Assembly: GCA_964472875.1 (NCBI GenBank)
Contig: CAYYMD010000070.1
Span: 1-10,645, forward strand
Origin: CAYYMD01 sp964472875
Lineage (GTDB): Bacteria; Planctomycetota; Phycisphaerae; SM23-33
Length of the DNA stretch: 10,645 nt
Direction of reading: 5' to 3'
Under the pieces are notes generated by a model. That model made no database searches and had not been told where the DNA came from. It saw only the letters and a program-made list of their open reading frames with translations. Position numbers and translations under genes: made by a program. Of the stretch, positions 1-7,989 are shown piece by piece. The first letter of the stretch is position 1. Each line of letters opens with the position of its first letter.

Positions 1-1
1 G

Positions 2-40
2 TATCCGGAATTCGTAACCCACGGCCGGGAGAAGATATAA
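2..40 (+). CDS. Possible 3' end of a rightward gene (partial)
   Basis: The frame starting at base 2 reads YPEFVTHGREKI and stops at TAA (38-40), followed at once by an A/T-rich tract (37-56) of the kind often seen after a gene end. The gene would converge on hemA. Only 12 codons are visible, no family can be named, and another frame of the same strand is also open to about base 108. This is a weak call based on plausible amino-acid content and the A/T tract. Confidence 0.2.
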   Translation, partial: YPEFVTHGREKI

Positions 41-134
41 AAAATTTTATTTTTTTGGCGCAAATGTCGAAATTCCCCGCGCCGCTGCGCGCGCAGATTT
101 GTTAGACACGGCCGCGTTTGTGATTATAGTAAGT

Positions 135-161
135 CCCCGTCCTCAAGCGGGGGATGTTTTT
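135..161 (+). terminator. Weak intrinsic terminator-like hairpin
   Basis: CCCCG (135-139) pairs with CGGGG (148-152) around an 8-nt loop, and five T follow at 157-161 on the plus strand. The stem is only 5 bp and 4 nt separate it from the T-run, so it is weak. It would serve a rightward transcript coming from the left edge, not hemA. Confidence 0.25.
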
Positions 162-168
162 CCAACGC

Positions 169-182
169 ACCGCTGCAGCGGT
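169..182. repeat. 14-bp perfect palindrome next to the hemA stop
   Basis: ACCGCTGCAGCGGT equals its own reverse complement and can fold as a 5-bp stem with a TGCA loop one base past the hemA stop codon. No T-run follows on the minus strand, so a role in mRNA 3'-end stability is more likely than intrinsic termination. That role is inference. Confidence 0.4.
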
Positions 183-183
183 A

Positions 184-1455
184 TTACTCGTCCAGGTCGA
201 AGAGTTTCCGCAGCGTTTTTATGTATTCGTCGGCCTCGCGTCGGCCGGCGTGTTTGCGCAGTTGGCGCGTTGGGCCGTGAAGTATCCGCCTGATGGTGCG
301 GTGCAGTGTGCGGCGCATGATTTCGGTGTCCTCGTCGGCGTCGTCGTGCGTGGAAAATTTGTTTTCGGCGTCGGCGAGTTCCTCGGCCGCAATCTGTTCC
401 ATCCGCCGGTGCAACTGGCCTATGACCGGCCCGGCGTCGCGGAGGCGGAGTTTCTCGGCCATTTCCTCCACGTGCTCTGCGATTATCGCCTCGGCCGCCT
501 CATCCTGCGAGCGGCGGGCGACGACGGTGCGGCCGACGATTTTTTTCAGGTCGTCTATGTCGTAGAGGAAGACGTTTTCGACCTCGCCGGCATCCGGGGC
601 CACGTCGCGCGGCACGGCTATGTCGACGAAGATAACGGGGCGGTAATTGCGATTTTTTTGCGCGGCGCGGACCATCTCGGCGGTGATTACCGCCTCGCGC
701 GAGGCGGTGGATGCCAGCACCACGTCGGCCTCGCACAGGGCCTGGGGCAGTTTTTCCATCGGACGAACGTCGGCCGCGAATTCATCCGCCAGCCGGCGGG
801 CGTTTGCCTCTGTCCTGCCGGTGATTACGATGCGCCCGGGGCGGTCCTTAGACAGGTGGCGGAGCATTATGCGGTTCATCTTGCCGGCGCCGACGGACAG
901 GACGCATTTGTCAAAGAGCGACTCGAAGATGCGGCGGACGAACTCCACCGCCACCGACGCCACCGAAACCTTTCCCCGGCAGACCGATGTTTCGCGGCGG
1001 ATGCGTTTGGCCGTGCGGAATGCCTCCTGGAACAGTTCGTTCATGAGCCCGTCGGCCGCGCCTGCGTCGATCGCGGCGGCGTAGGCGTCCTTGAGCTGGC
1101 CGCGTATCTGGTCTTCGCCGGGGACCATGCTGTCCATCCCCGCCGCCACGGCGCACAGGTGGCCGGCCGCCTCTCCGCCGGCAAGGACGTAGAGGGAATC
1201 GTCCAGTCGGCCGTGCTCGACGCCGCAGAAGTTCTCCAGCCACGCGGTGACGTCGTCGGCGCCGGGGCCGTCGTCGCCGCCGGCGTAAATCTCCGTGCGG
1301 TTGCACGTGGAGACCACCACGAACTCCGCGGCCCGCCATTTGTCTTTGAGCGAGGCCAGGGCCTTTCGCACGCCGTCGGCGTCGAGGGCGACCCGCTCAC
1401 GCAGGCCGACGTCGGCGGTGGTGTGGTTCAGTCCTATGCAGCGAATTCGCATCAT
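184..1455 (-). CDS. hemA: Glutamyl-tRNA reductase
   Basis: Cytoplasmic enzyme that reduces glutamyl-tRNA(Glu) with NADPH to glutamate-1-semialdehyde, the committed step of the C5 route to 5-aminolevulinate and all tetrapyrroles. The 423-residue length is normal for the family. The N-terminal catalytic domain has STCNRTEIY at 49-57, with Cys51 as the thioester-forming nucleophile, and GEDQI at 113-117. The NADPH-binding domain has GAGKM at 189-193 (GAGEM is usual) and DIAVPRDV at 278-285. The C-terminal helical dimerisation region spans about 320-420. The gene is last in the leftward set, 1 bp after the HemX-like gene. No clear Shine-Dalgarno precedes the start (tandem ATG codons at 1455 and 1452), so translation is probably coupled to the gene upstream. 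Identity is secure; which of the two ATGs is used is not. Confidence 0.97.
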   Translation of the reverse strand: MMRIRCIGLNHTTADVGLRERVALDADGVRKALASLKDKWRAAEFVVVSTCNRTEIYAGGDDGPGADDVTAWLENFCGVEHGRLDDSLYVLAGGEAAGHLCAVAAGMDSMVPGEDQIRGQLKDAYAAAIDAGAADGLMNELFQEAFRTAKRIRRETSVCRGKVSVASVAVEFVRRIFESLFDKCVLSVGAGKMNRIMLRHLSKDRPGRIVITGRTEANARRLADEFAADVRPMEKLPQALCEADVVLASTASREAVITAEMVRAAQKNRNYRPVIFVDIAVPRDVAPDAGEVENVFLYDIDDLKKIVGRTVVARRSQDEAAEAIIAEHVEEMAEKLRLRDAGPVIGQLHRRMEQIAAEELADAENKFSTHDDADEDTEIMRRTLHRTIRRILHGPTRQLRKHAGRREADEYIKTLRKLFDLDE

Positions 1456-1456
1456 T

Positions 1457-1954
1457 TCAGTTCGGGATAATAAAACTCACGACAAGCAGGGCCGCCAGCA
1501 TGACGAAGCCGGCTATGCTCAGCGCCGCGGTCCGCCGCGCGCGGAACCGCCGCGCGTAGGCGGTGGCCAGTGCGACCGCGGCCGTGGCCCAGGCGATAAG
1601 CGAGACAAGCACCTTGGGGTGCGTCCAGCGGTTGGCGAACCACCGGCCGCCCAGGGGCATGAAGGCGTCGTAAAGGCCGACGGCGATGGCGCCCGTCAGC
1701 AGGACGAACCCCGCCGGAAGCGCCCACCGCAGCACGCGGTTGAGTTTTTCCAGCGACGCCCGGCCGACGAGCACGAGTTTGGCGTCTTTGCGGCGGAGCC
1801 GCCTGTGCAGCCGCAGGTACGCCACGCCGCCGAAGGCCGTAAGCGCGAAGCACGCCGTCGCCGCCGCCGCCAGGACAACGTGGATTACACCCCACGCCCC
1901 GGCCAGCGCCGGCGAGTAAACGATGTTCGGGATATCCGCGCTTGGCGGCGTCAT
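1457..1954 (-). CDS. Short HemX/CcsA-like cytochrome c assembly membrane protein
   Basis: A 165-residue integral membrane protein with about four hydrophobic segments (near 18-48, 76-98, 113-133, 141-163). The order of features matches the C-terminal half of the CcsA/HemX family: a membrane-embedded WGVIHVVL with His25, RASLEKLNRVLRWALP before the second segment, GFVLLTGAIAVGLY, then WTHPKVLVSLIAW where the family usually has W-D-P-K, and RRTAALSIAGFVML. CcsA-type proteins handle haem for cytochrome c maturation. HemX-type proteins are often encoded next to hemA and in Bacillus influence HemA abundance. This one is much shorter than the usual eight-segment HemX. It starts with an ATGA overlap with the siroheme gene, and AGGA lies 9 nt before the ATG. 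The family is likely; the exact role is unknown. Confidence 0.72.
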   Translation of the reverse strand: MTPPSADIPNIVYSPALAGAWGVIHVVLAAAATACFALTAFGGVAYLRLHRRLRRKDAKLVLVGRASLEKLNRVLRWALPAGFVLLTGAIAVGLYDAFMPLGGRWFANRWTHPKVLVSLIAWATAAVALATAYARRFRARRTAALSIAGFVMLAALLVVSFIIPN

Positions 1955-2577
1955 TTGGAATTTTCCTGACTTATCAGTTCGTCGGCGCGTTTGCGGACCG
2001 CCTCGGCGCCGCCGGAGGCGAACAGTTCGTACACTTCCGGCGCGGCCAGGGCCTTCATTATCCGCATGCGGGCCTCGGGCGGGACACGGTCGCGGATGCG
2101 GCCGCGTATGTCCGACAGCGTTTGGGCGAAGCGGCCGAAGTCGCCGCCAAGGGCCTGTTTAATTTTATCCCTGAGCATGGCCGCCAGGGGCGGCGCCGCG
2201 CCGCCGGTGCCCACGGCGATGACCACCGGCCCGTCGGTAATGGTGGCGGGCATGTAGAAATCGCACTCATCCGGCGAGTCGGCCACGTTCACCGGAACGC
2301 CGGCAGCCCGCGCATCGTCGGCCACGCGGGCGTTTGTGCGGTCGTTTTCCGTGCAGGCGAAGACGATTGCGGCCTCGACAATATCGCCTGTTTCGTACGG
2401 CCTTTGCAGAACCTCCGCGCCTTCGGGGGCGTTTTCGGCGGTGGATTCCGGGTCGATGATTTTCACATTCGCCCCGGCGCGGAGAAGCGCCTCGGTCTTG
2501 CGCAGGCCGACCTTGCCGCCGCCGACGACGACGGCGTTTCGGCCTTCGAGTTTCAGCATTATCGGCAGTGTGTTCAT
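1951..2577 (-). CDS. Precorrin-2 dehydrogenase / sirohydrochlorin ferrochelatase (Met8/CysG-N type)
   Basis: Oxidises precorrin-2 to sirohydrochlorin using NAD+; many members also insert iron to give siroheme. The 208 residues match the stand-alone N-terminal module of CysG (Met8p), without the SAM-dependent uroporphyrinogen methyltransferase, which must be encoded elsewhere. A Rossmann fold begins with LPIMLKLEGRNAVVVGGGKVG (glycine motif at 19-24), and IDPE follows the second strand. NVADSPDECDFYMPA (97-111) contains Asp100, which aligns with the catalytic Asp of CysG/Met8p. GTGGAAPPLA (123-132) matches the conserved SGGxxPxLA segment, and a helical dimerisation tail follows. The gene lies 18 bp after pabB and overlaps the next gene by 4 bp. 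Only a weak AGGT-type ribosome site is visible. Pairing with hemA fits a tetrapyrrole operon; the product may feed siroheme or the alternative haem route from siroheme. Confidence 0.92.
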   Translation of the reverse strand: MNTLPIMLKLEGRNAVVVGGGKVGLRKTEALLRAGANVKIIDPESTAENAPEGAEVLQRPYETGDIVEAAIVFACTENDRTNARVADDARAAGVPVNVADSPDECDFYMPATITDGPVVIAVGTGGAAPPLAAMLRDKIKQALGGDFGRFAQTLSDIRGRIRDRVPPEARMRIMKALAAPEVYELFASGGAEAVRKRADELISQENSK

Positions 2578-2595
2578 ATTGCGGGAGACCTGCTT

Positions 2596-4083
2596 TTATT
2601 TAACGCGGCCGGCGCCGGCGGGGGTCTCGGTTTTTCGGGCGGCGGCTATGGATTCCAGGAGGGCCCGGGCCTTGTCGAGCGTTTCCTGGTATTCGGCCGC
2701 CGGGTCGGAGTCCGCCACGATGCCGCCTCCGGCCTGGACGTAGGCGGTGGAGGAGTCCTTCACTATGGTGCGAATGGCGATGTTCCACGTGCACGAGCCG
2801 TCCACGCCCACCGCGCCGATGCATCCGGTGTAGACGCCGCGGGCGCACGGTTCGAGTTCGTCTATGATTTCCATGGCGCGGATTTTGGGCGCGCCGGTGA
2901 TTGACCCACCGGGGAAGGTCGCCTGCAGCAGTTCGGCCGGACCCACGCCGTCGCGCAGCCGCCCCCGCACCGTTCCCACCAGGTGAAAAACCGTGGGGTG
3001 CGTTTCCAGCGCGCGGGCGTCGGTGACGCGGACGGAGCCGTATGTGCACACGCGGCCGAGGTCGTTGCGGAGCAGGTCGATAATCATAGCGAGTTCGGCG
3101 TTGTCCTTTGCGCTGGAGACCAGTTCCGCCCGCGCCCGCCGGTCGGCGTGTTCACGGCCGATCCTTCGGCGGGTGCCCTTGATGGGTCGCGTGACGGCCA
3201 GGCCGTCGCGGACGTGCATGAACAGTTCCGGCGAACTGGACAGCACCTCGCACGGCGCGCCGCGATGTTCGAACGACATGTAAGCGGCGAACCACGCCGG
3301 GTTGCGCCTCCGCAGCGACTTGTATATCCGCGTGCCGGCCGGAGCGCCGGCGACGGTGAAGCGCTGGGACAAATTCACCTGGAAGATGTCGCCGGCGGCG
3401 ATGTAATCCACGCAGCGTGCGACGGCTTTTTTGTACTGCTCGGGCGTGAAGTTCGCCCGTGCCCGAGGCATCGGTTTTTCACCCGCGTCGGCCGTCTCCG
3501 ACGAAGTGGCCGTGGGAATGTATCGGCCGTCGGCGTCGGAGGCGATTTCCAGCATCGCCTTTTTGGCTTGTCCGGCTCCGGCAGGGGGGCGGTCGAAAGA
3601 CAATTCCACCAAATCCCACCGTTGAATTTCGGCGTCATACACGAGCACCGCGTCGTAAAATCCCAGGTAGAGTTCGGGAAGGTGCGTGTCGGCGCGGGCG
3701 CGGCAGGGCAGGCGCTCTATGTAGCGGCCGAGTTCGTAACCGACATAGCCGAGCCAGCCGGGCGTATACGCGCAGGCGGGGGGGTTGCCGCACAGGCGCA
3801 CCGGCTGGAATGCGTTTTTAAGCGCGGCCCAGATTTGCTTTTGGCCGCAGGCGACCTGGACGCCTTCGCCGCTGCGCAGCGAGCCGTTGTCGAGCGTGAG
3901 CGTATACAGCGGCCGGCAGGCCAGAACGGTATACCGCCCGTGTTCGGGATGCGCCGCCGCAGAGTCGAGCATGACCGGCTGCGGCTGCCGGTTGAGGGCG
4001 TCAAACATCGCCTCGGGCGCCGACCGGGTTCTCAGCCGTCGCACCGCTATTCGTGCAGCGGGTTTTTCATGCTCCCAAAACAT
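2596..4083 (-). CDS. pabB: Aminodeoxychorismate synthase component I
   Basis: Cytoplasmic chorismate-utilising enzyme. It aminates chorismate to 4-amino-4-deoxychorismate for p-aminobenzoate and folate, using ammonia from a PabA glutaminase that is not in this window. From the ATG at 4083 the protein has 495 residues, normal for the family. The N-terminal region includes GWLGYVGYELGRYIE (about 109-123). The chorismate-binding domain has AAGDIFQVNLSQRF (229-242), SSPELF (283-288), PIKGT (300-304), IDLLRNDLGR (335-344), FPGGSITGAPKIRAMEIIDE (390-409) and GIVADSDPAAEYQET (454-468). The Lys in PIKGT corresponds to the catalytic Lys of E. coli PabB; anthranilate synthase TrpE has PIAGT, so the motif favours PabB. 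A TTG six bases upstream (4089) is an alternative start. Neither start has a clear ribosome site, and the preceding stop is 7 bp away, suggesting coupled translation. Confidence 0.9.
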   Translation of the reverse strand: MFWEHEKPAARIAVRRLRTRSAPEAMFDALNRQPQPVMLDSAAAHPEHGRYTVLACRPLYTLTLDNGSLRSGEGVQVACGQKQIWAALKNAFQPVRLCGNPPACAYTPGWLGYVGYELGRYIERLPCRARADTHLPELYLGFYDAVLVYDAEIQRWDLVELSFDRPPAGAGQAKKAMLEIASDADGRYIPTATSSETADAGEKPMPRARANFTPEQYKKAVARCVDYIAAGDIFQVNLSQRFTVAGAPAGTRIYKSLRRRNPAWFAAYMSFEHRGAPCEVLSSSPELFMHVRDGLAVTRPIKGTRRRIGREHADRRARAELVSSAKDNAELAMIIDLLRNDLGRVCTYGSVRVTDARALETHPTVFHLVGTVRGRLRDGVGPAELLQATFPGGSITGAPKIRAMEIIDELEPCARGVYTGCIGAVGVDGSCTWNIAIRTIVKDSSTAYVQAGGGIVADSDPAAEYQETLDKARALLESIAAARKTETPAGAGRVK

Positions 4084-4090
4084 AGGCAAA

Positions 4091-5077
4091 TCAGTATGCC
4101 GAGTCGGACTTTCGATACTGCTGCCTGGTGAAGTCTCTGGCCGCCCTGGCGGCCGCCTTCTCCAGTTTGTCGCCGTTTTCCATGTAGTGCTCTATGAGGT
4201 TGTTGAGTTTGCGCATGTCGCCGCGCTCGTCGGCCCGGCGGAATTTCATGTAGCCAAGGTGCAGGATGGCCTCGACACGCCAGGCGCGGTCTTTGTCGTT
4301 TTCTGCGATGTTGAAAATGTCGCCGGGCTCGGCCGGCCATTTGCGGAGTATTCGCTGCTTGGAACCCTGCACGGCCTCTATGTACTCGGCTTCCTCGATG
4401 AATTTTTTCAGGTCGTTCTTTTGTTCCTTGTGGCTGCCGGATTTCTTCTCGTATGCGGCCAGGAGATTTTTGGCCGCGCGCTTGCGGAGTGAAATGCCCT
4501 TGAGCACCATATCTCCGCGCGAGCGTTCGGAGGTCATGTGCCAGCCGAGTATGAACATGCGTTTCAGCGCCTCGATGGCCTCGTCGTATTTTTTGTTGCC
4601 CATATGTATTTGTGCCAGCGTGTTCATAGCGCCGGCGACTTCTTCCAGGTTTAGGGCCGGGCGGAAAGTGTGCGAGACCCTGAAGTCCTTGGGCGTGTGG
4701 ACCAGCGTGTATTGCATCTCGGCCTTGTTATTGCCGTCTGCGACCGTCGATTCGATTTTTTCCAGGGCGTCCACGGCCGGGCTGTCGGGAGGGACGTTTT
4801 CGTAGCCACCGCTCAGCGCGTTTTTTATAACGTCCATATTCGACTGGAGCATGTCGATTGCTTCAACGTAGTCGTCGCCCGCATTTCCGCTTCCGGTCGG
4901 CTTGCCGCCCACAACGGATTGCGGCCAGAAGTCGATTACGTGCAGTTCCAGCGCGCCTTCCTCGGTCGTGGCCCGTGTAGGTTTGGAGGGCGACGGAAAA
5001 ACTAAGGTTAACAGTATGAAAATTATAATAACCGCGGCAAATACGCCGCCGATAATCCATCCGAGTTTGCTTCCCAT
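4091..5077 (-). CDS. Membrane-anchored helical protein with TPR-like segments
   Basis: I do not recognise a specific family. The 328-residue protein has one N-terminal membrane segment (about 6-27, GWIIGGVFAAVIIIF and following), most simply a signal anchor with the rest outside the cytoplasm. The body is largely helical and charged. The stretch at 143-177, including AMNTLAQIHMGNKKYDEAIE, has the spacing of a tetratricopeptide repeat; a second helical pair lies around 265-300 and a very basic tail at 308-323. TPR proteins of this kind scaffold protein contacts, but no partner is evident. A strong ribosome site AGGAAGGA lies upstream of the ATG. The gene sits 48 bp after the lipoprotein and its stop nearly abuts pabB, so it is probably cotranscribed. 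The predicted extracytoplasmic location links it more naturally to the lipoprotein than to the biosynthetic genes. Confidence 0.7.
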   Translation of the reverse strand: MGSKLGWIIGGVFAAVIIIFILLTLVFPSPSKPTRATTEEGALELHVIDFWPQSVVGGKPTGSGNAGDDYVEAIDMLQSNMDVIKNALSGGYENVPPDSPAVDALEKIESTVADGNNKAEMQYTLVHTPKDFRVSHTFRPALNLEEVAGAMNTLAQIHMGNKKYDEAIEALKRMFILGWHMTSERSRGDMVLKGISLRKRAAKNLLAAYEKKSGSHKEQKNDLKKFIEEAEYIEAVQGSKQRILRKWPAEPGDIFNIAENDKDRAWRVEAILHLGYMKFRRADERGDMRKLNNLIEHYMENGDKLEKAAARAARDFTRQQYRKSDSAY

Positions 5078-5125
5078 TGTTTTGTCCTTCCTGTCAGTTA
5101 TGTTAATAAGATTCTGCGGGCGGAT

Positions 5126-7981
5126 TTATTCATTTTCTTCCACAAGTTGCATGGTACCTAAATTGTCGGGATGATAGAAGTATCTCGAGGCGCCGGACCA
5201 TGAGGAGGCCTCGCCGCCCTGCGTGGCGTACCGGGTGAAGTTAATCCCCCAGAATTTTGCCCCGCCGCGTTCGCCAAAGGCCTCAAGCGGCGCGCGTATC
5301 TCCACGGTCCAGAAATCGTCGAATTTGCCCACGGCCACGGATATTTTCGCGCCCCATGGTTCTGTCGCTCCCAGCGGAGGGTCGCAGCCGACGCCTTTTT
5401 CGGCCACCACAGCGCCGTTGGACTTGACGACGAGGTGCCGGAAATCTTCCGCGCTTTCGGCGGCCATGGCAGGATCGAATATCACTTCGACCAGGTCCTC
5501 GCCGCATGCCGTCAGCTGTTCGTAATGGACCATGTTATTCGGCAGGGCGTGCAGTTTGTCCATCTCCGGCTCCTCGCACCGGAAGGCGATGTACAGGTTC
5601 TTTTCGTCGCACACCACGAATGCCTGCGTCTGCCTCTCGGCCAGGCCGTCGCCTTTTCGTCCGCGCTTTCCGATTAGTTTGAAATTACCGGCCGCATTTC
5701 CGCCCCGCATCGGCCAGTCGTCAAGCCGGCCGTCTATCTTCGGCGGCGTCTTCACCGGCGAACACGTTATAAACGGCGCTTGGGCGGTTAAATCCTGTTT
5801 CCTGCCCGTGCCGGTGGTGATGCTTATGGGGATGGACATTTTGCCGTCCTCGGTTGGAACGTTATCGCCTTCGGCGGTAAGTGTAATCGTCCTGCGCTCG
5901 GAAGGCGTCACGGCCGGCAGGCGGAATACATCCTGCCGTCCTTTCCAGCCGGGGGGCAGTTCTTCTATTTTTACGGCGGCGTCCACTTTGCGGGTATGTT
6001 CGTTGTACAGGTCGATGGCGATTTCCGCCCGGAACCCGTTTTTATCCTGGCCGGCGGGCAACAGGCGGCTGCGGATGCGTTCGGCCCGCAGCCGGTGCGT
6101 GCGGCTGTCGAACTGGCGCCATGCGACCCTGGTCGCAAGCAGTTGCTCGTTCGAGACCCCCTGCGGATGGATGGCGGCCTGTATTTCTTCGGCCATCAGC
6201 CGCCGGGCGAGTTGCCACGCCCGCGGGTCCCTCACCCAGCCGTCGAGGCGGGCGTCGAGGTAATGATCGGCCGTCGCGTCGAGACCGGCGTACCTGGCCA
6301 TGGTGTTTATAATGGCATCCGCGATGCCCGCACGTCCCCGCTGCCGCAGCAGCCACAGGTACGCCGCATCCTGCAGGCCGCGCCGCAGGCGCTTGAGCCG
6401 TATCGAAGGCAGCACGGTTTTGCCGTCGCTTTCGCCGGCCGGATAAAACAGCGATACGCAGCTGTCGGCGGCGGGTGTGGTTTCGCCCGGGCGGGCCCAT
6501 TTGTGGTGAGGTGGGATGACTTCCGGCAGGAATATTCCCCTGCATTTGTACTTCATCGCGAACCAGGGCATGGCCCGCATATCCGCGGCCGGCGCGACTA
6601 TGCTCATCGAGGGCACGTAGGGCGGCTTGCCGCAGCTGAGCCACGTTCCGGTCAGGGGCTGCTTTTTTGCGGGCCGGTTTTTGTCTTTGAGCGGCGGCAG
6701 GAAATGTCCCGGCGGGACGCGCATGTCGGCCAGTTCGTCCAGGTTCGGCGGGGCTGTCCATCGCGTCTGTTCCGGCGGCTCGAGGGGGAGGGGGCACAGA
6801 ACGGGCATATCGACCTCAGCGCGTTTTGTGATTCCGGCCAGTCGCGCGAAGCGTTCGTACGCCTCGGCGTCGGCTTGGCCGCGGTAAGGCCAGAGGAATA
6901 TTTTTCCTTCCGCCTGTGGCAGCTTGGAAAAATGCCGTCCGCACTGCCCGGTTAACTCCGCCATATATGATGCGTACTCCTCGCTGCCGGCGCCGCCGTG
7001 CAGCCGCGGGTCGGGCCAGCCCTCCCGCAGGGGCGCCGGCCAGGCCGCCACGGGCAACTTGTCCTCGAACGCGCCGCCGCTGAGATACGGTGTGACCACC
7101 GCGTCGTAATCTTCCCAGTCGAGCACCGTTTTTCCGGAGGAATCCCGTTTTATGAGCGGCGCCAGGTGAGTCTCGAACAGGTCCAGGCGGTGCCTGTGCC
7201 CCAGCCGCATCATTTGCCTGATTACGCCCAGGCCCTCCCTGGCCAGCGGATGCTCGATGTCGACTATGACGGGCGTGTAGGGCTTGCCGTTGCGGGTGAT
7301 GAATTTGGCGAACACGTCTGCATGGTTGAAGCCGCCCACGGCCGCAACCGGCCGAGTCTCGGGCAGGACGAAGTCGTAAACCTTCAGCCGCAGCCCCATT
7401 TTTTTGCTGTAGCGAGTCAGGTCGGGCGAATGCGACGTGATTTCGATATTGCCCTGGTAGTCGCCGGCGGGTGCGTCGGGCGGGGTTTTTATGTCGAACC
7501 ACAGCACGAGCCGCTCGCCCGGGGCGAGGTCGAGCGGCGGGGATTGCTTCTGCGATTTCAGCGGGACCAGGGCATCGTAATAATCTCTCGGCCGCGGCGC
7601 CTCGCCGGCGAGGCGGAGATACCACGGCGGGTATTTTTCTATCCGGACCGGTCGGCTTATGAACGCCTCGATGTTATCGTCCGGAATTGTCGCCCCGTTT
7701 GCTGTGGCCAGGTCAGACCATTTGATTCTAAGGTTCTCCAGGCCGTCTTCGCCGGCGTCCACGACAATCTGAAAACTTGCCGTCTCGTTGCACGCGGCGA
7801 AAAGATTTATCCGGTTCTCGCCGGCGTCGTAGATAAGGTCCGTGTCGAAATTTTCCGTCGCGCGTGTCACGCTAACCATTTCCGAAACCGGACGGGCGTC
7901 CAGGTCCCTGCCGCAGCCGGTCGACAAAACGGCCGTCGCCGCCAGCAGCGAAAAAAGCACGCGCGAAATTTTAGTAATCAT
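5126..7981 (-). CDS. Lipoprotein with DUF4091 (GH123-like) and CBM9-like domains
   Basis: A 951-residue secreted protein. The signal peptide MITKISRVLFSLLAATAVLSTGC ends in a relaxed lipobox with Cys23. An N-terminal beta-rich region (about 33-205) resembles the domain preceding GH123-like catalytic barrels. The barrel region (about 210-545) ends with hallmarks of DUF4091: GTWLSCGKPPYVPSM (445-459), MPWFAMKYKCRGIFLPEV (471-488), SLFYPAGE (510-517) and LPSIRLKRLRRGLQDAAYL (524-542). A beta-sandwich follows at about 645-735. Residues 746-950, opening KIDGRLDDWP, match a CBM9-like domain. GH123 enzymes cleave N-acetylgalactosaminides with an adjacent Asp-Glu pair. At the expected strand this protein reads IFLWPYRGQADAEAYERF (361-378), without that pair, so activity is doubtful. 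It may be a binding or structural surface protein. It is first in the leftward gene set. Confidence 0.8.
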   Translation of the reverse strand: MITKISRVLFSLLAATAVLSTGCGRDLDARPVSEMVSVTRATENFDTDLIYDAGENRINLFAACNETASFQIVVDAGEDGLENLRIKWSDLATANGATIPDDNIEAFISRPVRIEKYPPWYLRLAGEAPRPRDYYDALVPLKSQKQSPPLDLAPGERLVLWFDIKTPPDAPAGDYQGNIEITSHSPDLTRYSKKMGLRLKVYDFVLPETRPVAAVGGFNHADVFAKFITRNGKPYTPVIVDIEHPLAREGLGVIRQMMRLGHRHRLDLFETHLAPLIKRDSSGKTVLDWEDYDAVVTPYLSGGAFEDKLPVAAWPAPLREGWPDPRLHGGAGSEEYASYMAELTGQCGRHFSKLPQAEGKIFLWPYRGQADAEAYERFARLAGITKRAEVDMPVLCPLPLEPPEQTRWTAPPNLDELADMRVPPGHFLPPLKDKNRPAKKQPLTGTWLSCGKPPYVPSMSIVAPAADMRAMPWFAMKYKCRGIFLPEVIPPHHKWARPGETTPAADSCVSLFYPAGESDGKTVLPSIRLKRLRRGLQDAAYLWLLRQRGRAGIADAIINTMARYAGLDATADHYLDARLDGWVRDPRAWQLARRLMAEEIQAAIHPQGVSNEQLLATRVAWRQFDSRTHRLRAERIRSRLLPAGQDKNGFRAEIAIDLYNEHTRKVDAAVKIEELPPGWKGRQDVFRLPAVTPSERRTITLTAEGDNVPTEDGKMSIPISITTGTGRKQDLTAQAPFITCSPVKTPPKIDGRLDDWPMRGGNAAGNFKLIGKRGRKGDGLAERQTQAFVVCDEKNLYIAFRCEEPEMDKLHALPNNMVHYEQLTACGEDLVEVIFDPAMAAESAEDFRHLVVKSNGAVVAEKGVGCDPPLGATEPWGAKISVAVGKFDDFWTVEIRAPLEAFGERGGAKFWGINFTRYATQGGEASSWSGASRYFYHPDNLGTMQLVEENE

Positions 7982-7989
7982 ACCCCCGC

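Larger units (their letters stand above)
41..183. other. Intergenic region downstream of hemA
   Basis: No convincing gene. It holds an A/T tract (to 56), a GC-rich palindrome CTGCGCGCGCAG (85-96), a small hairpin followed by five T on the plus strand (135-161), and a perfect palindrome ACCGCTGCAGCGGT (169-182) just past the hemA stop codon. None is a strong intrinsic terminator for the leftward operon, because no T-run follows a stem on the minus strand. Confidence 0.5.

Noticed and set aside
154..1470. Long rightward open frame antiparallel to hemA
   Set aside because: It mirrors a GC-rich gene whose third codon positions favour G/C; the minus strand holds unmistakable glutamyl-tRNA reductase motifs.
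2887..3262. Other GGCGCGCC tracts as further palindromic elements
   Set aside because: The GGCGCGCC occurrences in pabB lack the outer TCCC/GGGA arms and encode normal pabB residues, so they are ordinary GC-rich coding sequence.
2596..4083. Anthranilate synthase component I (TrpE) for the pabB gene
   Set aside because: The diagnostic motif is PIKGT, with the PabB-type Lys, rather than PIAGT, and no trp genes are nearby. TrpE remains only a remote possibility.
1942..4131. Long rightward open frames opposite the siroheme and pabB genes
   Set aside because: Composition shadows. The minus-strand proteins have catalytic motifs, and the plus-strand translations resemble no family and have poor ribosome sites.
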